A stretch of 64,000 bases of DNA. It comes from Ostrinia nubilalis (lineage: Eukaryota > Arthropoda > Insecta > Lepidoptera > Crambidae). The notes beneath the pieces are model-generated. The model saw only the letters and a list, made by a program, of their open reading frames with translations, searched no databases and was not told the DNA's origin. Position numbers and translations under genes: made by a program. The number at the start of each line of letters is the position of its first letter. Position 1 is the first letter of the stretch. The DNA lies in the NCBI RefSeq assembly GCF_963855985.1, contig NC_087118.1, forward strand, positions 11,428,501 to 11,492,500, in the 5' to 3' direction. Shown here piece by piece: positions 9,336-19,854 of this stretch.

Positions 9336-10513
9336 CGTCTTTAACTTTCGAACTAGTAACATAGTAAGCAGAAACTATGCTCAGATTTTTACTGAAATAA
9401 TTTATTTCTCAATGTTATTATACTAAGTTTAAAATTAAAAAGTGCAATTGACCGCGCGTGTGTGACCGCGAACTACATGTACGTGATGGTGGTTGGCGCC
9501 AACGGGTGAGTGTCGAGTTGGACGAGTGTCTTCCGGACGACGAGCAGGTGGACCCAGAGCGTCGGATACCGGAGAAACTCGGACACCGGCGAGATTCAAA
9601 ACGGATGAAACGAGGTACGTGGGATTCTGATAGTTTTAACACTCTTTTCGATCAAATGAGCATTCTCGAAAATCTCTATATTGTATAAATAAATTGATAT
9701 CCACCACCATCTTATACAATTTTAACGGCGGCCCCGTTCGCCCCAATCGTAAACATTACCAATTAAAATACGTTGTTAGCATCACCACAATCGAACGATA
9801 ACTCTTTCTGGTACGAATTTCTTAATAAATACCACTTTAAAAAGGCTCATTGTGCTCATAAAATAAAGCACCTACAAATGCTTTACCACATCAACAAATC
9901 ACTTTAAACTACAACTATTAGTAGACTGGGCGGCCACCCCCAACACTGAGCCAGCTTCCACCTTGAATTATTAAATTCTAGTGTTCTTTTTTGCAAATAA
10001 ACAAGCTTAATAAGTGTGACAAAATGTGCTGAGTGCATCGAACATGTATACGTCTATTTTGCAACAACATATAAATTGTAATGTGACATGCAATAAACGT
10101 TTTTGAATTTGAATTTGAACATGTCACGAGCGTATCCTGGCTAAAATTCCTAATAAGCACTGTGCGAGGAGCACCCTCCCAGTGCTGGATTTTTCACCCT
10201 GTGCTAGTACCGGTGATATCTAAAAATTAATCCGACCTTGGTTCTGTAGCCGGTCATTTCAAGCAAAATCAAAACGTATCTTTATTAGCTTAGACTGATT
10301 AAATTAGTTCTAACAAATCGTCAAATACTGATAAGTAAGTAACCTTTACCTACACATCTCATTATCTTTAAAGCAAATACATAAGCCTCAAAATAACTCC
10401 CTTCGATTTAGAACAAAAAGCCAAGGATTACAAATCAGTCCCTTCAGGTCTCAAGACGACCAATAAATCAATAATTATAAAATTCATTAGAAATGAAGGG
10501 CAGGGCAGCGTAA
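9336..10513. other. Unassigned sequence with LINE-tail fragments
   Basis: 9458-9688 is open but does not resemble a known protein. A ttgaatttgaatttgaa run near 10105-10121 resembles a LINE 3' tail. About 10268-10340 resembles the reversed LINE 3' end also present at 28834-29050 (ctttattagcttagactgat). No gene is supported. Confidence 0.3.
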
Positions 10514-11192
10514 TAAGAACAACAAAGTCAAATGACTATCCACTCAGCAAATTCTATGGAGGCTGCCTTTGAGCGTATCTTGGGCAGTGGCAGGCGTCAT
10601 CAGACTGCGGAGGTGAACCTGTTACCTGACAATGGTTCCAGGGATGCATCTGCCATTCACCTCCAAGCCGGTGCTTGCCCCCGCAACGCCGTTCTTTATT
10701 CAGCGTCTCAGCACTCTTGACTGTCTAGCGCTGACCAAATAAGAATAGCAAAGTCAAGTGACTTTCCACTCAGCAAATTCTATGGAGGCTGCCTTTGAGC
10801 ATATCTTGGGCAAGGGCAGGCGTCATCAGACTGCGGAGGTCAACCTGTTACCTGACAATGGTTCTAGGGATGCGTCTGCCATACACCTCCAAGCCGGTGC
10901 TTGCCCCCGCAACGCCGTGCTTTATTCAGCGTCTCAACACTCTTGACTGTCTAGCGCTGACCAAATAAGAATAGCAAAGTCAAGTGACTTTCCACTCAGC
11001 AAATTCTATGGAGGCTGCCTTTGAGCATATCTTGGGCAAGGGCAGGCGTCATCAGACTGCGGAGGTCAACCTGTTACCTGACAATGGTTCCAGGGATGCG
11101 TCTGCCATTCACCTCCAAGCCGGTGCTTGCCCCCGCAACGTCGTGCTTTATTCAGCGTCTCAACACTCTTGACTATCTAACGCTGACCAAAT
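10514..11192 (+). repeat. 226-bp tandem repeat, three units
   Basis: Three head-to-tail copies start at about 10514, 10740 and 10966 with period 226 and few differences. Each contains the same 62-codon open frame (AAFE.ILG.GRRHQTAEVN...), which is kept simply because the copies are nearly identical. Each unit starts near aagtcaa(g/a)tgact and ends ctgaccaaataa. Confidence 0.8.
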
Positions 11193-13759
11193 AAACCGAA
11201 ATCCTGTTAAAACAGGTGCTGAAATTACCAGATAAGGCACCGCTCAGCATGAGCCTGCTACCCACAATATTCCTTCGCAAGAAGAACAGACCAAACAACC
11301 TATTCTATTAAACGTCCTAATCAGTAGGTACAACAATGTAGATACCGATCACAGAGACACCGCCGGCCTCTCCGCATGTCTTGTCAAGGTACCCTAAAAT
11401 TATCAATCTCTCGTTCTCTACTGCATACCGAAAAACATTGATACAATCACAAACTACTTACTAAACCTCGTCACCATTGACAAACCAGACGAGACAGCAA
11501 CCACTAGAACGGAAGGTTAGTGTGTAACATTTTATCTTCTGGAACACTTTAAACCTTGTCAATTACGTGAACTCAGGTTCAACAAGTCGTCATCTCTAAG
11601 GGTTTTGTCGGAAAATACGAAATCTATACGACTCGACAAGTGCCTATAATGGTCAGCTTTATCTCCAGTGAGGGCTCATCACAACTCGACCCCACACAAC
11701 CGATCCAATACACAAGACTCCAGCTCAGCATCTCTTAACAACCTTCTGGATATCTACAAAATATCAGAAATCATAATCGGCGATGGGGGATTTCTCATTA
11801 TTTCATTCATTTCATGTGCTTTCACTAATTTTGCTATCGGACAATCAAACCATAGTCTATACTCGAAACTAAGGGAGGAAGGGGCACATTCAGAGCCTCT
11901 ATTGGAACTGTCTCTCTAACTTTTCAACCTGAAAAACAACCTCCTTCCGGTTCAGTCGGGTAAAAATAGCTCTGCAAGCGCAAAATACTATCTCCCAGGT
12001 CGATTCAATCAAATTTATCTGACGATCTAGGTCGATTTACGGGAATAACAAACTACTTAGTGGCATCTCCTGGGTTCAGATCCAAAGGTAAATATTCCAA
12101 AAGTTCGGGACACTGGATATCCAGAGACCCCACAGAGATTCACCAGCAGCCTTTGCAACGACTTCAGCCAGGGTAGCTATGGTGGTAAACTAGGCTAAAT
12201 CTTTGCTACTTAGCACCTCGAAGTGGCCTTTCTGGCTTTTCTTAGCAGGGCTCGAGGCCGACCCATGAAAATACAGAATCTCCACCGTGTTCTTGCCACA
12301 TAGTGACCTCCACGTCAGGATCAGGTAACATGCAATTTTTTAGTACGTTGAGTTGGGGTTAATAAGGTATCGTTCCTAAAACATACCTGGCAAAAATCCA
12401 CTTTAAAACTTATAAAATAACCTGGCCTTGGTGGTTAAACTAATGGCCTAAGGAAAACAGTCGTAGTTATATACTTACCTCTTGAAGCTCGACAGCAAGA
12501 TTTATTTGCAAGACTAAATCGTTTATCTACTCTTCTACTACCTTTATGCCCTGTGGGTCTAGACAAAATTCACTTTAAAATCGCAAACCAGTCGAGAGAT
12601 GGTCGAAAAGCCTTCTTTTTACTGTATGAAGTTATAACGTATCCAATTTTCGATTCAATCAAAAAGTCCTACTTGTCTACGGGGGCTGGTATTACTAATC
12701 TAAAACTATAATATTAAAGATAACTTTAATTTTCTTACTAAGCATAAAAGCTTAACCAATTTCACTTCCTGATAAAGGCCTTAAACCCAACAGTAGGTAT
12801 ATAAAATGTGACTTTTACGAGGCTTCTCGCAAACTAGCTTATGTACATTTTTCTCCTACCATCTACATCAGCTGCTGACATGACAAAACATAGTCTCATC
12901 TGAATAATTTCAAGATTAAGTTAATAACCTTGACCTACGAGTAAGTTCGGCACCGTTACGGCATCATACAAACAACTGGGAAAAATGACAGCAAATCCCA
13001 AAAAACAACATAGGTATGCCCTTGTTACGGTTGCGTAAGTTACTGGAATCAGGCGAGCAGAGGCAAACAGCAGAATATAATAACACATTATTTTTTCAAC
13101 ACCAAGTGATACTAGGAATCTATATGGATGTTTTTTTCAACACCAAGTGGTACTAGGAATCTACATGGATAATAAAATCAGTATAAAGGCTTTTGGCATT
13201 AAAACCTCTCCTGGCATTGTTGACTTCGCTGTGGCATCTTTAATTTGGGTTGATATTTAGCCATAGATGAAATTATTTGATGAGAAATTGGCGGAGGTAG
13301 AACAATAATAGCAATATTATACGGCAGACATTTTTATTAACTGATCTACGACCGATACGCCAAATAACATGATATTATTAAATTAATAACTTTTAATCAA
13401 CAGATCTAAGGCATGTTGGATACTCTTCAATCACATCGTACGCCTGTAATATAAACTTATGTTGATGACTCGCATGAATCTCACTGCCATGCGGGCAAAT
13501 TATATCAATACACACTCAATCTGCATTTTAAGAATTTCTGAATTCAGTTCAGTAGCTTTCCAGTTTATTTATTTCAAACATACAAAAGTATAAACCCTTC
13601 TACTTTGTGATATTAGTGCTGCTCTCACTGGGCATTTAGAACAAAACATGTTAATACCCTGAAATTAATCAAGTTCTAATCTAGTTCTGTTACAGAAACT
13701 CGAAAACTTTCATCACATAGCGCCATGGGTAAGTAGTCACCAGGAGCTAATAAACAAGT
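11193..13759. other. Long stretch with no supported gene
   Basis: Mixed composition with many stops in all frames. A 41-bp duplication (tttttcaacaccaagtg(a/g)tac, 13092 and 13133) is the only clear structure. The proline/threonine-rich composition around 11200-12300 hints at decayed coding sequence, but no motif can be named. Confidence 0.35.
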
Positions 13760-13800
13760 CTCTCACCAGATGCTGTGCATCGTCACATGCCGAATAATTG

Positions 13801-14097
13801 TACAAGTTTTACAAAACAATAAAACTTGTATTATTGAGCAGAGACGATGCACAGCATCCCAAGAAGGCCTCCTGGTGAGCTCTCTATGAAGAACTCCGAG
13901 CAAGCTCGCCCCCAGGTGACTAAAATGGCGGCAAACGGAAGTAAGTCAAATCAATTCCTATTAAATAATTGCGGAAATGACGTCATTTAAGGTATAAAAT
14001 GGTAAAAAACTACACCGGAAGTAGACGCATCTCTCACCAGATGCTGTGCATCGTCTCTGCTCAATAATACAAGTTTTATTGTTTTGTAAAACTTGTA
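13801..14097. mobile_element. 297-bp inverted-repeat element (MITE-like or LTR-like)
   Basis: Has 58-bp perfect terminal inverted repeats (TACAAGTTTTACAAAACAAT... at 13801-13858 and 14040-14097). It contains the right copy of the 172-bp inverted repeat, a TATA-like ggtataaaat, a CRE-like tgacgtca and an AATAAA within the terminal repeat. The position directly upstream of a retroelement leader leaves open that it served as, or landed in, an LTR. Confidence 0.5.
13884..14055 (-). repeat. 172-bp inverted repeat, right arm
   Basis: Exact reverse complement of 9164-9335. Confidence 0.8.
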
Positions 14098-14302
14098 CTA
14101 TTTTTTAAAGTAAAAGTTGCGTTATTTATAAGATCAGAAGTGGGATCGAAGGCTTTCTGCCGCTGGTGCCATATCTGGTGTTATAAACTTTTTCTGCCGC
14201 GTAGGGTAGTTTGTTAATTTTACAATCGGGCAGAGTTGCGTTTCATCATGCCGTCGGACAACGGCCGGCGCAGCAAGCAAAAAGGAAAGCGCCGCACGAA
14301 GT
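14098..14302 (+). promoter_or_regulatory. Probable retroelement leader and gag start upstream of the inserted LINE
   Basis: After 13801-14097 comes tataagatcagaagtgggatc, a type of sequence often seen just after the 5' LTR of insect LTR elements (primer-binding/leader region), then an ATG (14248) and a short very basic frame (KQKGKRRTK). The LINE-like protein similarity starts further on. I infer that this is the Gypsy element's leader and gag N-terminus, split from the gag at 16586 by the LINE insertion. Confidence 0.35.
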
Positions 14303-16203
14303 ATAACTGCAACAGCATCAATACAAACCTTAGTGGTTTCCTGAATGGCATTCACAAGAGTAGAAATAAAATGTATGAATTATATAGTCTTAAAGCCGAT
14401 ACGCAAGATCTGAGTGTTATAGAATATGTTAAAAATTACTCAAAAATATTTAAAAGGGTTTGTTTGGCTGCTAAATCAAATCATCTTCGAAACATGATTT
14501 TAAATTCTAATAATAAAGCTAAGGCTACGTGGAACATAATAAATAAACAAACATGTAAAAATAAATCGAAGGATAACACTTTTTCACTGAAAATCAGAAA
14601 CGAAATTATAAATTCCGATACAGAAGTTGCAACCACATTTGAGACATTCTTCTCCAATATTGCGTCTGAAACAACTAAAGAACTGAATTCATCACCAGTT
14701 CTTGCAGAGTCTCTTTTAAAATCTAATGTCACCGAGTGCCAGTGTCTGCTCCAGTTCAGGCATATAGATTGTAATACAATAATTAAAACCTTTAGAGAAT
14801 TAAATATGAAAAAAACTGAGGACCTTTGGGGAATCTCCATCAGTATAATTGGAACAATTATTGACACCATAGCTCCTCACCTTGCATTCATTTTTAATAC
14901 ATGTATTGATCAAGGTTGCTTTCCTAGCTTAATGAAGTTAAGTAAAATAATTCCATTGTTCAAGGCTGGTGACAAATGTGACCCCTCTAATTTTCGACCG
15001 ATTTCTATTCTACCAGTACTTAGCAAAATTTTCGAGAAAATTATTTTCCACCAACTTGTATCTCACTTCATTTTTAACAAATTATTACACAATAAGCAAT
15101 TTGGTTTTACGAAAGGTAGAAGTACTACTGACGCTGGGGTAGCACTATTGAAATACGTCTTTGATGCTTGGGAGAGTAAAAAGGACGCTGTTGGTATTTT
15201 CTGTGATCTTTCAAAAGCGTTTGATTGTGTAGACCACCAAACCTTACTAAACAAATTGCGACATTATGGTGTTTCGAATAAGTCACTTGATCTGCTGAAC
15301 TCGTATCTCACAGGCAGAAAACAAAAAGTTTGTATTAACGGAACTGAGTCTTCTGGAGCACCTCTTACTATGGGTGTGCCGCAGGGATCAATATTGGGAC
15401 CTTTGCTATTTCTTATTTACATTAATGACCTTCCTTACTTTGTAAAAGATCTGTGTGATATTGTGTTATTTGCTGATGACACATCTCTCATTTTCAAAGT
15501 TGATAGAGGTAAAGTAAATTTTGACGATATTAATAACACACTCTCACAGGTTCTACATTGGTTCACTGTTAACAACTTATTGTTAAATGCAAACAAAACT
15601 AAGTGCATTAAATTTACCTTACCTAATGTGAGGCAGGTTTCCACGCAATTAATGGTGAAGAATGAACCATTAAATAGCATAAATTCCACAACATTCCTGG
15701 GAATCACTTTAGATGCTAAACTTCAATGGGGTCCTCATATTGAAACTTTGTCAAAAAGGCTCAGTTCGGCTGCTTTTGCAGTGAGAAAGATAAGGCAATT
15801 AACTGACATTGAAACGGCAAGGCTAGTATATTTTAGCTATTTTCATAGTATAATATCATACGGCATATTGTTGTGGGGCTCAGCCGCGGACATTGAAACT
15901 GTGTTTGTTCTGCAGAAGAGAGCAGTGCGGGCCATTTATAACCTTGGACCCCGATTTTCCTTGAAAGATTTTTTTAAGGAAATAAACATACTGACAGTAG
16001 CTTCACAGTTCATTTATGAAAACCTTTTATATGTCCGCAAAAATATAGAGCAATTCACGAAAAAGAGCGATTTGCATATTATAAAAATAAACTTGCCGTT
16101 CCAAATTTCAGATTGCATAAGATTGGTAATTCATTTATGGGAAAATGTATTAAATTCTTTAATAAATTACCACAAACTGTTATATAGAACTACCCATTCA
16201 TAA
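14236..16203 (+). CDS. APE-type LINE ORF2 reverse transcriptase, 5'-truncated and fused to a foreign start
   Basis: 655-codon frame. From about residue 36 it matches the LINE ORF2 at 46692-49000 (RNKMYELY, KAGDKCDPSNFRPISILPVLSKIFEKI). RT motifs in order are GFTKGRST near residue 290, FCDLSKAFDCVDHQTLL near 323, GVPQGSILGPLLFLIYINDLP near 379 and the catalytic LFADDTSL near 412; the C-terminal thumb/connection region extends to HSIISYGILLWGSA. The endonuclease domain is missing. The first ~35 residues (basic GRRSKQKGKRRTK) have no LINE counterpart and probably come from the retroelement it landed in. It makes cDNA by target-primed reverse transcription in related intact elements. The frame is lost near residue 640 relative to the sister copy, so it is probably inactive. 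Clade Jockey/CR1-like. Confidence 0.8.
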   Translation: MRFIMPSDNGRRSKQKGKRRTKYNCNSINTNLSGFLNGIHKSRNKMYELYSLKADTQDLSVIEYVKNYSKIFKRVCLAAKSNHLRNMILNSNNKAKATWNIINKQTCKNKSKDNTFSLKIRNEIINSDTEVATTFETFFSNIASETTKELNSSPVLAESLLKSNVTECQCLLQFRHIDCNTIIKTFRELNMKKTEDLWGISISIIGTIIDTIAPHLAFIFNTCIDQGCFPSLMKLSKIIPLFKAGDKCDPSNFRPISILPVLSKIFEKIIFHQLVSHFIFNKLLHNKQFGFTKGRSTTDAGVALLKYVFDAWESKKDAVGIFCDLSKAFDCVDHQTLLNKLRHYGVSNKSLDLLNSYLTGRKQKVCINGTESSGAPLTMGVPQGSILGPLLFLIYINDLPYFVKDLCDIVLFADDTSLIFKVDRGKVNFDDINNTLSQVLHWFTVNNLLLNANKTKCIKFTLPNVRQVSTQLMVKNEPLNSINSTTFLGITLDAKLQWGPHIETLSKRLSSAAFAVRKIRQLTDIETARLVYFSYFHSIISYGILLWGSAADIETVFVLQKRAVRAIYNLGPRFSLKDFFKEINILTVASQFIYENLLYVRKNIEQFTKKSDLHIIKINLPFQISDCIRLVIHLWENVLNSLINYHKLLYRTTHS

Positions 16204-16513
16204 ATTCAAAGCACATATTAAAAGTACCTTAATGAAAAAGGGCTACTATAAAGTCGATGATTATTTAAAAGATAAAAATGTTTGGGATACGTTACTGCCT
16301 AGCTCGCATAAATATTTATAACTTTGTACATTTTAAAGCATGTAAACCTTTGAAAAAGAGGCTGACAATAGTGACTGAGTTTCTTGCGCTGCTTCTTCTC
16401 AGCACTGGCCCATTTATTGTCCTGAAGCAGTGGTAGGGTTAATACTGGGACGTGTAAAAGTGCTTTTTTAAGCCTATTTACAGAAATAAATGAGTTTTAA
16501 TGAGTTTTTTAAT
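16204..16513 (+). mobile_element. 3' end of the sense LINE with decamer tail
   Basis: Continues the coding homology in another frame for about 100 nt (HIKSTLMKKGYYKVDDYL-like), then a 3' UTR with ttcttgcgctgcttcttctcagcactg, shared in inverted form at 28990-29020 and 45112-45140. It ends in imperfect repeats of aatgagtttt. Confidence 0.65.
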
Positions 16514-16585
16514 GAGTTTTAATGCTGTCAAAACAAATTTTGTCTGTAAAAAAAAAAAAAGTCACCGTCTCCTACCCGCACTGCG

Positions 16586-17444
16586 ATGGAGGCAATTTTG
16601 AAGCGGCTCGAGGCCTTGGAAGAGGGTACTCGTGCCGATGCCGGTCACCGACTTGTCGCTGCGGGCCACGAACAAGCGATTGTTCGGGTGCCCAGTGCGA
16701 CGCCACAACATCCTGCGTCTTCCGTGACATCAGAACCGTCGCTGGAAGCAACGAACTTGATGCTGCCGGTGGAGCCAGCCTTGGGCGAGCGCGTTCCCGC
16801 CGCCGTGCCTACATCAAAGCCCAGTACTTCGTCGTCGGGCGACGCGAGGGACGCTGCGGAGCGACTACTGGCAGCGCTGACGTCTTTCCCGGTGAGATCA
16901 AACCAATATGTATTTTGTCTCTGATTTTGACTCTAGCGTTCATGATGTCGATACGTGGTGCAACGAAGTAGATAAAGCTCGTGTTTTGAATCGTTGGGAC
17001 GACACAGAATGTTTAGCTCGCGTTGGCTATTGTTTAAAGGGTGAATCTCGCACCTGGCTCAGCCAGCCATTCTGGTCCAATTTTAAATTGAAAGCGTTGT
17101 GCCCACGTAATATCGACGTCGCGAACATACTTTATGATGTAATGCGAACAGAGTCTGACAAATTCTCAGAGTATGCTCGCAGATCGTTGTTACGGTTACG
17201 TGTAGTTAAAGGCCTCAGTAGTGAATTGTTAACAGCTATTATAATTCGTGGCATATCAGATCCACAAATACGGGCTCATGCTACAAACGCAAAGTTAACA
17301 CCTGAAAATATAGTGGAGTTCTTGTCAAACTTTGTTAAGCCAACTGCTTCTCAATATGTTGCGCCTAAGAAAACCTACCCTCACATGCCCAATCGTAATA
17401 ACAAGTTTTCAACTCAACGTTCATTTGCTCAGAAACGTCAATAA
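16586..17444 (+). pseudogene. Ty3/Gypsy-like gag
   Basis: Starts MEAILKRLEALEEGTR, a coiled-coil-like gag N-terminus, and runs to 16924. A frameshift in the overlap near 16908-16924 moves it to the frame ending at 17444, which carries capsid-like VDTWCNEVDKAR, ARVGYCLKGESRTWL and FSEYARRSLLRLRVVKGLSSELL. A TAA (17442-17444) precedes the nucleocapsid. Capsid assembly is the family role. Both the frameshift and the stop point to a dead copy. A run of 13 A and a LINE lie directly upstream. Confidence 0.7.
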
Positions 17445-17705
17445 TCGAAGTTACATTCGGACAATAATATTTCTACCCCAACTGTGACTTCTTCGCCGCA
17501 AGTAGAAAAGTGTAATTTTTGCAAGAAATTAGGTCATACCGAGAGTGTGTGTTTTGCTAAGGAGAGGGCCAACTCTAGAAATAAAAACGGTGTTAATTTC
17601 TGTCGCGAAATTGAGGGTGCGTCGAAAAATAGTGATGTTGTTACCGCGGTAATTTCGGGCATACCAGTGGATGTTTTAATTGACAGCGGTTCTTGCGTTT
17701 CATAA
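17445..17705 (+). pseudogene. Gypsy nucleocapsid zinc knuckle and aspartic protease start
   Basis: CNFCKKLGHTESVC fits the CX2CX4HX4C knuckle that binds RNA in gag. It is followed by VTAVISGIPVDVLIDSGSCVS, the active-site region (DSG) of a retropepsin-like protease, and then an in-frame TAA at 17703. Reading continues beyond the stop as SSDLVKHFSAHL...RGLGGTEIATKS. Confidence 0.7.
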
Positions 17706-18146
17706 CTGTCCTCGGATCTAGTTAAGCATTTTTCGGCCCATTTAAAACCAATTTATCAGTTATTACGAGGCTTAGGAGGCACAGAAATAGCAACAAAAAG
17801 TTTAGCCCGTCAAGAAATTATAGCCCGACTGACTGACGAGCCTGTATTGGCTATTTTTGACCCTGAGTTGGAAACCGAGTTACACACAGATGCTAGCTCA
17901 GTTGGTTACGGTGGTATTCTACTGCAAAAACAAAAAGACGGCCAAAAGAAAGTTATTGCATATTTTAGTAAATTGACGGTAGGCGCGGAATCTAAATATC
18001 ACAGCTATGAGCTGGAGACCTTGGCTGTTGTCAGGTCACTACAACATTTTCGTCAGTATTTAATCGGGAAAGATTTTAAGATAATAACTGATTGCAATGC
18101 ATTAAAAATGACACAGCGCAAAAAGGCCCTCGCCCCGAGTTGCTAG
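17706..18146 (+). pseudogene. Gypsy RNase H domain joined directly to protease remnant
   Basis: The protease tail at about 17800 passes straight into the tether/RNase H start LARQEIIARLTDEPVLAIFDPELETELHTDASSVGYGGIL, then SKYHSYELETLAVVRSLQHFRQYL and FKIITDCNALK. Conserved acidic residues D (HTDAS), E (YELE) and D (TDCNA) are present. The whole reverse transcriptase domain, about 500 codons in the family, is missing between 17795 and 17825, so this is an internal deletion. A frameshift follows near 18135. Confidence 0.75.
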
Positions 18147-19819
18147 ATGGTGGATCTATATGCAGGATTTTAATTTCACCTTAGAGTACCGTAAAGGAGT
18201 TTTGATGTCTCACGTAGACTATTTGAGTAGAAACCCGGTTAACGTGATAGATGCAGTCGAGAGGCCACAAAATTGGGCACAGGTAGCTCAGGCAGGTGAC
18301 GAGGAAACCCTAACGTTGCTTGAAAAATTGAACAATGGCGAGTTAGACAGTTCGCGTTATATTAAACGTAACGACCTATTGTATTACAAGTATGAAAAGC
18401 TAGGCGAAGATACGCGATATTTGTGCTATGTTCCAAAGGCGTTCCGTTTGAGCTTGTTGCGTGTATTTCATGACGAACATGAGCACTTAGGGATAGAGAA
18501 AACTATTGAGTTGATTCTCTGTCACTTTTGGTTCCCGGGTTTGAGACAGTTTGTCACTAAGTATGTGACACATTGCGTTGTCTGCATCTCGCATAAACAT
18601 GTCCCTCGCGCACCACTACAACCTATCACATCTTGGCGAAAGGCCCCGGCGCCATTTGACACTATACACGCTGACGTCCTTGGCCCGTTAGCAGAGTGCG
18701 AAGGCTACAAGTATGTGCTTCTGATAGTTGATGCATACACGAAGTATTGTCTACTGTACGGTCTATACAGGGTGGAAACGTTAAGTGATCTCACTCGATT
18801 ATTTCTAAGCTATACAAGATATCGAAAAACTGATTACTGATTCTGAAAGTGCTTCACAAGATCTTTCAAACGGTACCAATATTAATTACATAATAAACTG
18901 GATCTAGCCAAAAATTCAATGATTCGAGCTTTCATACATTTAGTAAAACTAAATAATATTAAAAACTATACATGATATTAAAAAACTGGTTACTGATCCT
19001 GAAAGTGCTTCACGAGCTCTATCCAACGATACCAATAATAAGTTACAAAATTAACTGGATCCATCCTAAAATTCAATGTTTCCAGCTTCCATACATTTAG
19101 TACAGCCACAGTCATGACACTCATGTCTTGATAATATTATAGTAAGTAAAGCCTGAAACCAATGTTTTCCATGAATAATTTTAAATAAGAATGCAATTTA
19201 TGAGTTCATTTTAAGTGTTTATTGTTTAATAAAAATAAAAAATACTTCTAATTTTGTTTGGCTGGCAAACATTTAGTATGGAGGCTGAAAACATTTAATT
19301 TTCGAATAGATCCAGTTAATTCTGTAACCTATTATTGGTACCGTTGGATAGAGCTCGTGAAGCACTTTCAGGATCACTAACCAGTTTTTCGATATATTGT
19401 ATAGTTTAGAAATAATCGAATGAGATAACTTATCGTTTCCACCCTGTATACACAAGACCGCTCTGAACTTAAACGTGTCATGACTCAGACCATCTCTTTA
19501 TTCGGTACCCCTAAGCGCTTGGTCTGCGATCGGAGTCGAATGTTTGACAACCGAGAATTTCTTGATTGGATAACCGGATTTGGTGTAGAAGTGCATTTTA
19601 TCACTCCTGAAATGCACCAGGAAAACGGCCAAGTCGAGAGATATTGTCGTACGGTCTTGAATATGGTTCGGTTAGAAGTTAATTACAATAAAAACGAATG
19701 GCCTAAACTTTTGTGGAAATTACAATTAGTTTTGAATATAACGAAACACAAAACAACGCAATGTTCGGCTCTCAATTTGCTGGTTGGTTCAGATAATACT
19801 TCTCCGTCTATAAACGCCC
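18147..19819 (+). pseudogene. Gypsy integrase, split by a MITE and truncated by an antisense LINE
   Basis: Continues from RNase H (WWIYMQDFNFTLEYRKG) into a spacer and the HHCC zinc finger (HDEHEHLG...HCVVC, about 18475-18580). The catalytic core shows D in HADVLGPL (about 18675). After the 679-bp MITE at 18768-19446 it resumes at FGTPKRLVCDRSRMFDN with the second D, then ENGQVERYCRT with the E. Similarity ends at about 19817, where the A/T-rich 3' tail of an inverted LINE begins. The reading frame around the MITE suggests an intact core before insertion. The C-terminal part reappears at 36340-36530. Confidence 0.75.
18768..19446. mobile_element. 679-bp MITE with long inverted repeats, TATA-flanked
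   Basis: Begins CAGGGTGGAAACG and ends CGTTTCCACCCTG, and the arms match over more than 100 bp (cgaaaaactg, ctgaaagtgcttcac). TATA lies on both sides, compatible with a TA target duplication as in Tc1/mariner-type elements. An extra partial copy of the inner arm near 18985-19075 makes it a triplicated structure. No coding capacity. Confidence 0.65.
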
Positions 19820-19823
19820 TTGT

Positions 19824-19854
<31 letters not shown>

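Larger units (their letters stand above)
9150..13798. mobile_element. Segment bounded by 39-bp perfect terminal inverted repeats
   Basis: The left end 9150-9188 (ATTATTCGGCATGTG...) is the exact reverse complement of 13760-13798. The 4649 bp between contain no recognisable transposase; they hold a 226-bp tandem array and degenerate non-coding sequence. Immediately to the right starts a second inverted-repeat element whose inner part shares 172 bp with the left end. It could be a DNA transposon emptied of its gene or the product of recombination between related elements. Confidence 0.45.

Noticed and set aside
10532..11172. Three similar 62-codon frames as a gene family
   Set aside because: They are the same frame in a 226-bp tandem repeat with no start context or domain support.
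14481..14870. Minus-strand frames within the LINE RT ORFs (also 15063, 15435, 22554, 56227, 58651)
   Set aside because: Antisense shadows of RT coding sequence.
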